A stretch of 19,024 bases of DNA from Megamonas sp. UBA1799 (lineage in GTDB: Bacteria > Bacillota > Negativicutes > Selenomonadales > Selenomonadaceae): assembly GCA_002319815.1 (NCBI GenBank), contig DCFR01000060.1:1-19024 (forward strand), read 5' to 3'. Positions within the stretch are counted from its first letter, which is position 1, and the number at the start of each line of letters is the position of its first letter. Positions 13,768-19,024 of the stretch are shown piece by piece. The position numbers and the translations under genes are program-made. The notes under the pieces are model-generated. The model had not been told where the DNA came from, searched no databases, and saw nothing but the letters and a program-made list of their open reading frames with translations.

Positions 13768-14748
13768 GTGTTGAATTTAAAGCAATTTATTTATAAACAA
13801 GAAGTTATTGGGAATTTTTCTTTGCAGAATAAAGAGGTTATTCATGTTGCATTTGGTATTGACAAAAATTATGCAGCACCATTTGGTATTATGTTAACTT
13901 CTATTATCAAAAATAATTCAGATGTAAATATCATGTGTCATTTGTTTGTTAGTTCAATTGATGATAATGATTTGATGCGATTACACAACTTAGTAACAAA
14001 TAATATGTCATTAAAAATAGATATTCGATATGTGAATGAAACGGTTTTTCAGGGATTTCATACAGAGGGAAATTATACATTAGCAGTATATTTTCGGATT
14101 TTAGTCGCAGATGTATTATATAATGAAATAGACAAAATAATATATATTGATGCAGATACTTTATGTATAGGGAGTTTGCGATTGTTATGGAATATGTCTT
14201 TTAATAATAATATTTTTATGGCTGTTTTGGATAAGGGAGACTGGTTGCCTGAGCATAAAAAAAAGTTAGGTATTACAAAAAAGGAATATTTTAATACTGG
14301 ATTGTTGTATATCGATCTAAAAAAATGGTATCAAAGTAAGTTGTCTGAGAAAATGATAAGTTTGTTATCACAAAGAAGTTTTCCTTTAGTTGATCAAGAC
14401 GCGTTGAATGTGTTGGTAAATGATGGGGTGAAATTGTTGCCTGATCGTTTTAACTATTTTTGTTTGTTAGAAAATCATGAACTGTCTGTTCCAGAGGACA
14501 CAGTTATTATTCATTTTGCTGGCCGTTTGAAACCTTGGCAGCCTTGGTGTAGTAGCCCTCAACGTTATATTTATATGGAATATTATCGTAATTCATATTG
14601 GAAAGATTTTCTTTATAAGCCCTTAAATTATCAAGAAAATAGATTAATGGCTCGATGGTTACGCAAACAAGGGCTATGGCGACAAGCTTTTCAATGGTAT
14701 TGGCGTTATTTCAGGGCTCGTCAGATAATTAAACAGAAAACTAATTAG
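13768..14748 (+). CDS. GT8 glycosyltransferase (WaaJ/RfaJ-like)
   Basis: A 326-residue family 8 glycosyltransferase, the group of LPS alpha-glucosyl- and galactosyltransferases that use UDP-sugars with a retaining mechanism. HVAFGIDKNYAAPFGIMLTS opens the GT-A fold. The metal site is YIDADTLC (D128-A-D130), and the C-terminal HFAGRLKPW (H249 to W257) is the GT8 signature closing the active site. A basic C-terminal tail (WLRKQGLWRQAFQWYWRYFR) is typical of membrane-bound LPS glycosyltransferases. It starts at GTG 13768, or TTG 13771, three bases after the previous stop with GGTGA upstream. The DNA is markedly AT-rich. It would add an outer-core hexose. Confidence 0.9.
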   Translation: MLNLKQFIYKQEVIGNFSLQNKEVIHVAFGIDKNYAAPFGIMLTSIIKNNSDVNIMCHLFVSSIDDNDLMRLHNLVTNNMSLKIDIRYVNETVFQGFHTEGNYTLAVYFRILVADVLYNEIDKIIYIDADTLCIGSLRLLWNMSFNNNIFMAVLDKGDWLPEHKKKLGITKKEYFNTGLLYIDLKKWYQSKLSEKMISLLSQRSFPLVDQDALNVLVNDGVKLLPDRFNYFCLLENHELSVPEDTVIIHFAGRLKPWQPWCSSPQRYIYMEYYRNSYWKDFLYKPLNYQENRLMARWLRKQGLWRQAFQWYWRYFRARQIIKQKTN

Positions 14749-14759
14749 AGGAATGCTAT

Positions 14760-15764
14760 ATGCAAACGAAAAAAGCGTATATTGTTATTTTAAATTATAA
14801 TGGATGGCAGGATACTCTTGAATGTTTAGAGAGTGTTTATCACAGTGATTACCCGAATTATCAGGTCATTGTGTGTGATAATGCATCATCGGATGGTTCA
14901 TTGGATCAAATTAAACAATGGGCTAGAGGTGAGCGATGTGGTCCAATGAAAGACGGAATGAAAATAGGAACTTATACCCGCCAATATATAGAAAAGCCAA
15001 TTACATATGTAGAATTTTCTTTTAATGATAATTTCAGAGAAATAGAAAAGATATCTGATAGATCTTTAATACTTTTAAAAAGTGATTATAATCGGGGGTT
15101 TTCTGGCGGGAATAATCTTGGATTACAGTATGCCTTGCAAAGAAACGATTTTTTTTATATTTGGATTCTTAATAATGATACTGTCGTGGATTCACATGCC
15201 CTGTCAGCTTTGATTGCACGTCAAATGGTGATGCCAAATTGCGGGGCAGTAGGTTCGGTGTTGTGTTATTATAAGCAACCTTATATTGTTCAATGTATAG
15301 GGGGAATATTAAATAAGAAAACTTTTACTACAGATAGTGTGGCGGAAAAAAGTTTAGTAACGATATTGCCTGACAATGTTTTTATTGAGTTATTGGCGGG
15401 GGCATCTTATTTAATAACACAAGAGTTTTTACAAAATGTTGGTCTTATGGATGAGAGTTATTTTCTTTATTATGAAGAAATTGAATTGGCAACACGGGCT
15501 AAAAAAATGGGATGGAATATCACTTATGCCCGAAATAGTTTAGTCTATCATAAGGGTGGAGCGACAACGGGTAAAACTTCAACAGCTTATAAGGATTATC
15601 ATCTGATTCGTAGTCAACTGATCTTTGTTAGAAAATATTATCCAACATGTTTATCCAGCCTTTTACAAGGCTATAAAAAAATGTTTTATCGACGTATAAA
15701 ACATTTGCATGTCAAGCGTGCATGGGCTATTTATAAAGGAGTTCACGATGGGCTTAATCCATAG
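14760..15764 (+). CDS. GT2 glycosyltransferase (RfbF/WcaA-like)
   Basis: A 334-residue family 2 glycosyltransferase. YIVILNYNGWQDTLECLESV is followed by CDNASSDGS (D40), then SDYNRGFSGGNNLG, and the metal site WILNNDTV (N138-N-D140). FLYYEEIELATRAKKMGW and VYHKGGATTG are C-terminal signatures of rhamnosyl- and related transferases. About 45 extra residues (about 55-100) separate the first beta-strands from the GF-x-GGNN motif, an insertion compared with ordinary members. AGAGGA lies about 7 bases before the ATG. It would act at the cytoplasmic face on core or O-chain; the sugar is not predictable. Confidence 0.88.
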   Translation: MQTKKAYIVILNYNGWQDTLECLESVYHSDYPNYQVIVCDNASSDGSLDQIKQWARGERCGPMKDGMKIGTYTRQYIEKPITYVEFSFNDNFREIEKISDRSLILLKSDYNRGFSGGNNLGLQYALQRNDFFYIWILNNDTVVDSHALSALIARQMVMPNCGAVGSVLCYYKQPYIVQCIGGILNKKTFTTDSVAEKSLVTILPDNVFIELLAGASYLITQEFLQNVGLMDESYFLYYEEIELATRAKKMGWNITYARNSLVYHKGGATTGKTSTAYKDYHLIRSQLIFVRKYYPTCLSSLLQGYKKMFYRRIKHLHVKRAWAIYKGVHDGLNP

Positions 15765-15781
15765 AAAAAAGGTGATTGATT

Positions 15782-16690
15782 ATGGCGATTTATGATTGCT
15801 TTACGTTTTACAATGAGTTTGAATTGTTAGAGTTACGACTTCAGACACTGTATGATGTGGTAGATTATTTTGTGATTGTTGAATCTAATAAAACCCATAG
15901 AAATGTTCCTAAAAATTTTAATTTCGAAGCAAGAAAAAGTGAGTTTGCAAAATACTTGCCGAAAATTCGTTATATTAAAGAAAAAGATGTAGTTCCCTAT
16001 AAGGGGCTAGGTGATTGGAGTTTAGAAAATCATCAACGAAATTGTATTATGCGTGGCCTCTTTGATGCACACCCAAATGATTATGTTTTTATTTCTGATT
16101 TGGATGAGATCCCGCGCCCTGATCTCATACAGAGATTGGAGCATAATGAATTGCAAATTCATTTTTTTGGACATCAAACTTTGCTTGATCGGAGACTTAA
16201 AAAATATCGGAGAATTAATCGGGTTAAGTTTGCATTGCTGCATCCGTATTCACTGTTTGTTCCTATGACAAATCGTGTGTTTTTGGAATATAGTCCACTT
16301 GTTTGTGAGCAAACATTTTATTGCTATTTTATGAATTGCCGGAGTAAAGCAAGATGGTATGGAACTATATTAGTTTTGTTTAAAAATTTAAAAAGGCCTC
16401 AAGAATTACGTAATATTAGAAATCGCATACCACGTGTTGAAAACGCAGGCTGGCATTTTTCATATATGGGAGGTGCTGAACGAATTATGATGAAACTGAA
16501 TTCAATCGTAGATGGTAACCCGGCATTGGCGAAAAAAGAGATTATTGAACAAACATTACACACAGGACAGGATTTATATGGTAGACATGGTGCCGCGGAT
16601 TTTGAGTTTGAATTTTGTAGTTTGGAAAGTCTTGATATCGAACATTTAAGTGAGTTTTTAAATAAACATCCACAATTTTATCATTCATAA
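15782..16690 (+). CDS. GT17-family glycosyltransferase
   Basis: A 302-residue protein of CAZy family 17, named after the eukaryotic beta-1,4-mannosyl-glycoprotein GlcNAc transferase (MGAT3). It starts MAIYDCFTFYNEFELLELRL, then YFVIVESNKTHRN, then ENHQRN, and the metal site FISDLDEIPRP (D106-L-D108-E). GWHFSYMGG near residue 220 is another typical GT17 motif. Bacterial members are found in surface-polysaccharide loci and are mostly uncharacterised. The ATG at 15782 is preferred over the TTG at 15776 because AAGG lies 9 bases upstream and homology begins at MAIYD. Likely transfers a HexNAc-type sugar, which is inference. Confidence 0.87.
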   Translation: MAIYDCFTFYNEFELLELRLQTLYDVVDYFVIVESNKTHRNVPKNFNFEARKSEFAKYLPKIRYIKEKDVVPYKGLGDWSLENHQRNCIMRGLFDAHPNDYVFISDLDEIPRPDLIQRLEHNELQIHFFGHQTLLDRRLKKYRRINRVKFALLHPYSLFVPMTNRVFLEYSPLVCEQTFYCYFMNCRSKARWYGTILVLFKNLKRPQELRNIRNRIPRVENAGWHFSYMGGAERIMMKLNSIVDGNPALAKKEIIEQTLHTGQDLYGRHGAADFEFEFCSLESLDIEHLSEFLNKHPQFYHS

Positions 16691-16711
16691 ACATAAAGGG
16701 AGATTAATAAT

Positions 16712-17335
16712 ATGGTTCAAGAAGAATATTATCAAAATACTCGGCCAGAGGTTATGGAATTGATTCCTAACGAACCTAACTGCGTTTTGGAACTTGGATG
16801 TGGCGAGGGGGTGTTTGGGAAGGCTTTAAAGAAACGTTATCAGTGTAAGGTTACAGGTATAGAACTTTTTGATAAAGCTGCACAGCAAGCTAAAAAAAAT
16901 TTAAATATGGTTTTTGTGGACTCATTAGATACATTTGATTTTTCTAAGTTACAAACATATGATTTGATTGTAGCTAATGATGTACTGGAACATTTGATTG
17001 ATCCTTGGTCTGTTGTTGGAAAATTGCGAGAACATTTATCAGATGATGGATTTTTTGTTGCGAGTATTCCTAATATACAATATCATCATATTTTAACATC
17101 TCTTCTAAAAGGACGATGGGATTATGGTGATTTTGGTATTTTGGATAGAACTCATTTGCGATTTTTTACACGACAAACTGCGGTAGAAATGTTTTTGAAA
17201 AATGGGTTTAAATTGTATAGTATTACTCCAATTAATGTAGATAAAGTAAACTGTACGAATGTATTAAAAAGACTTTTTATGGCAATCTATAAAGATTGGT
17301 ATGCATTACAATTTCTAGTTATTATGAAAAAATAA
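16712..17335 (+). CDS. Class I SAM-dependent methyltransferase
   Basis: A 207-residue protein with a seven-strand Rossmann methyltransferase fold. Motif I is VLELGCGEGVFG (E27 to G36), the acidic end of strand 2 is TGIELFDKAA, and motif IV is YDLIVANDVLEHLIDP. Then LSDDGFFVASIPN and THLRFFTRQT follow, a pattern common in methyltransferases next to glycosyltransferases. It probably methylates a sugar of the nearby glycan, perhaps capping or terminating the chain. AAAGGGAGA precedes the ATG. It is the last intact gene of the AT-rich operon. Confidence 0.85.
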   Translation: MVQEEYYQNTRPEVMELIPNEPNCVLELGCGEGVFGKALKKRYQCKVTGIELFDKAAQQAKKNLNMVFVDSLDTFDFSKLQTYDLIVANDVLEHLIDPWSVVGKLREHLSDDGFFVASIPNIQYHHILTSLLKGRWDYGDFGILDRTHLRFFTRQTAVEMFLKNGFKLYSITPINVDKVNCTNVLKRLFMAIYKDWYALQFLVIMKK

Positions 17336-17418
17336 TATTGGTACGTGCTGTGGCACATTAAAATTATAATAGAGCGATTTGATAAAATATAATTGAACAT
17401 ATTAAAAAGAATTTCCAT

Positions 17419-17684
17419 ATGACACAACATTATGATGCAGAAGTTAAAACGCAAATTGTAAACTTGTATTTATAACGGGTCACTATTATAATTAATTTGC
17501 AAAAAGAACATGTAGTGTCTAAAATTGCATGTTTAAAATGAGTAAGATAATTTTGCGAGGAATGCCAAAACAAGTCTCGGGACTGATCAATTATAAGTAT
17601 CTGAAAAAGCACGTTCAGCTGTGTAATGAACTTGATGTGTCAAAAATGCGTGCTTTTCCTGCCAAGCGACGGTATTTTTCATGA
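17419..17684 (+). pseudogene. Decayed IS3-type OrfA transposase remnant
   Basis: From ATG 17419 the reading MTQHYDAEVKTQIVNLYL hits a stop at 17473. The same frame continues RVTIIINLQKEHVVSKIACLK, then TGA at 17539, exactly where IS3-family OrfA proteins have the Trp of their K-W-V-(R/K) helix-turn-helix end. A further piece in another frame (about 17591-17684) reads YLKKHVQLCNELDVSK, then MRAFPAKRR, like the OrfA leucine-zipper end (ENEILKKA...FAKK). The stops and frameshift show it is dead. No OrfB and no clear terminal repeats were seen. The rest of the 486-base gap (17336-17821) is AT-rich and holds nothing else recognisable. Confidence 0.65.
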
Positions 17685-17830
17685 AGAGAATCGATTAACG
17701 ACTTATTGATTTATTAAAAAATAGCACTTATTATTCAGTTTACGGTGATTATTCCGCAAATAGTAGGTTATATTGTTACAAAAATGCTTGCTCAGAACAG
17801 AGTGACTAAAATATAGTTGGAGTGAAATAT

Positions 17831-18853
17831 ATGTTCAATATTTTAGTGGTTGTGCCTCATTATTATAAAAAAAATAATAGTGGAGCATATGGATCAGAAA
17901 ATATTATCTCTGATAATAAAATAAGAAGTTTACAAAATATGATTAGCGCATTAAGAGATTTATTTAGTGAACCACACGCATATTCAACAATAGGGTGTAG
18001 GAAAACTTTAGCTTCTCATAGGTGTAAATATATTCCTTCTCTTCGTAAATGTTTTCAACGTATTTGTGGAAAAATAAACTATTGTGATTGGATGATTTAT
18101 CATCCGGCTAATATGGCGTTCCATTATAAGTTGGACATAGTCATTTGTACAAATCAACAGGATCATTTATGTGAGTCGCTAAATTTGCCGGAAAAATATT
18201 ATACGCATCAAATAGTGCAATGCGATAATCCACGATATTTAGGCTTTGCAGCACAAAAAGTATTAAAAGACAATAAAGGTCAGTATGATTATTATTGTTT
18301 TATGGAAGATGATTTAATAATTCATGATTCTCTGTTTTTTGCTAAAATACATTATTTTTCTAAAAAATTTGGAGTTAATGCATTGTTGCAACCAAATCGA
18401 TATGAACGTTTGAAGGAAGGAATTTTTCATAAGGGATATATAGATGTAAATTCATATAATAACGAATCTACACGGAAGATGAGAGAGGTTATGTATCAGT
18501 TTGTGGATTACCGTGATAAACCAAATTTGTCATTTACTTGTTTGGGGAACAATATCCTTTTTGAAAAAGCATATAATCCTCATTCGGGATGTTTCTTTTT
18601 ATCTGCTAATCAATTTGAACTCTTTGCTAATCAACCTTTTTTTGCAATGCCAACACATGAATTTGTGGGTCCTTTAGAAAGTGCGGCTACTTTAGGAATT
18701 GCGCGAACATTTTCTGTATATAAACCATCTTTTGAAAATGCGGCATTTTTGGAAGTTGAACATGGTGATGCTAGATATTTACTAAAAAAAATAAAGGCAG
18801 AAGATGAAGTCGATTATGAAGCATTTGAGAAATACAAATGCTGTTTAAAATGA
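17831..18853 (+). CDS. Hypothetical protein, possible GT-A-like glycosyltransferase
   Basis: A 340-residue soluble protein of no recognised family. It begins MFNILVVVPHYYKK. From residue about 145 it has a segment like the sugar-nucleotide binding core of GT-A enzymes: GQYDYYCFMEDDLIIHD with E159-D160-D161, in the place of a D-x-D metal site. Further on come FLSANQFELF and GPLESAATLG, which recall the second half of some GT-A folds. It is notably Cys-rich in residues about 55-90. The ATG at 17831 is preferred over GTG 17822 because GGAG (17819-17822) would overlap the latter. It stands after an IS remnant, without close operon partners, and is AT-rich. Surface-glycan context supports a glycosyltransferase role, which is inference. 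Confidence 0.75.
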   Translation: MFNILVVVPHYYKKNNSGAYGSENIISDNKIRSLQNMISALRDLFSEPHAYSTIGCRKTLASHRCKYIPSLRKCFQRICGKINYCDWMIYHPANMAFHYKLDIVICTNQQDHLCESLNLPEKYYTHQIVQCDNPRYLGFAAQKVLKDNKGQYDYYCFMEDDLIIHDSLFFAKIHYFSKKFGVNALLQPNRYERLKEGIFHKGYIDVNSYNNESTRKMREVMYQFVDYRDKPNLSFTCLGNNILFEKAYNPHSGCFFLSANQFELFANQPFFAMPTHEFVGPLESAATLGIARTFSVYKPSFENAAFLEVEHGDARYLLKKIKAEDEVDYEAFEKYKCCLK

Positions 18854-19024
18854 AATTATAAGAAAGTATGATACATTCTTTTGTTATATATGCTGGAAAG
18901 CATGGGCTAACTTGTGAAATTAGCTTAGTAGGTTTAAAATTCGGCATTGGTCATGCCTGCTTTGCGGTTGCTTTTGCCATACAGTTTGGTATTAAAATAT
19001 ATATTACTCAACTTTCCCAGCACA
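18854..19024. other. Right-edge sequence, possible truncated gene of unclear strand
   Basis: Two short reading frames run off the end. On the + strand, ATG 18868 opens a hydrophobic frame (MIHSFVIYAGKHGL...) to the edge, with only a weak ribosome site. On the minus strand, 18934-19023 could be the last 29 codons of a gene (VLGKLSNIYFNTKLYGKSN..., stop TAA at 18934-18936). The latter has ordinary composition for a real C-terminus, but nothing is recognised. No terminator was identified. Confidence 0.3.

Noticed and set aside
17341..17354. GTGC-TGTG-GCAC hairpin after the methyltransferase as a terminator
   Set aside because: Only 4 bp of stem and no T-run follow.
1..19024. CRISPR array, tRNA, rRNA or phage genes
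   Set aside because: No regularly spaced direct repeats, no cloverleaf or CCA-ended structures, and no phage-type genes were seen.

Overview
The window looks like a chromosomal lipopolysaccharide (LPS) core locus from a Gram-negative firmicute (class Negativicutes, the Selenomonas/Megasphaera/Sporomusa type). This rests on ADP-heptose and heptosyltransferase genes, which need an outer membrane, combined with strong firmicute-style Shine-Dalgarno sites and a Bacillus-like regulator/sigma pair at the left edge. The genus is inference; no rRNA or housekeeping marker is present.

Layout. (1) 1-1480: a GC-rich repeat patch; a promoter and a small protein with a faint ComK-like pattern (+); a convergent sigma-70-family factor (-) whose 3' end overlaps it by 24 bp. 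A strong + strand terminator lies inside the sigma coding region. The divergent gap to the right holds a perfect 16-bp palindrome, a second terminator-like hairpin and an extended -10 promoter. (2) 1484-12264: a tightly packed + strand operon of ten genes: GT9 heptosyltransferase, WaaE-like GT2, GT9, rfaE1-type heptose kinase, WaaL/Wzy-type polytopic protein, hldD epimerase, gmhB-type phosphatase, GT-B-like glycosyltransferase, GT9, DUF535 (VirK/YbjX), GT9. Most junctions overlap or abut. (3) 12300-12695: a small proline-rich protein with its own promoter and a strong terminator. (4) 12750-17335: a second, more AT-rich + strand operon: a fifth GT9, then GT8, GT2, GT17 and a SAM methyltransferase. 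(5) 17336-17821: a decayed IS3-type OrfA remnant. (6) 17831-18853: an AT-rich unknown protein, possibly a GT-A-like transferase, followed by an unresolved right edge.

How it works together. The kinase, phosphatase and epimerase make most of the ADP-L-glycero-D-manno-heptose donor; gmhA and the nucleotidyltransferase (rfaE2) are not in the window. The GT9 and WaaE-like enzymes would build the inner core. The GT8/GT2/GT17/methyltransferase cassette would build a variable outer core, and the WaaL-type protein would attach or polymerise a distal glycan in the periplasm. The composition shift at about 12.7 kb, coinciding with a terminator and a fresh promoter, marks the join between a conserved core block and a probably acquired one.

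The most unusual points are: two of the five GT9 paralogues share an Asp-to-Cys and Gly-to-Ala change in the family's D-[TS]-G-x-x-H motif; the terminator embedded in the opposite-strand sigma gene; the ComK-like/sigma pair; and a GT17 enzyme in a bacterial LPS locus.
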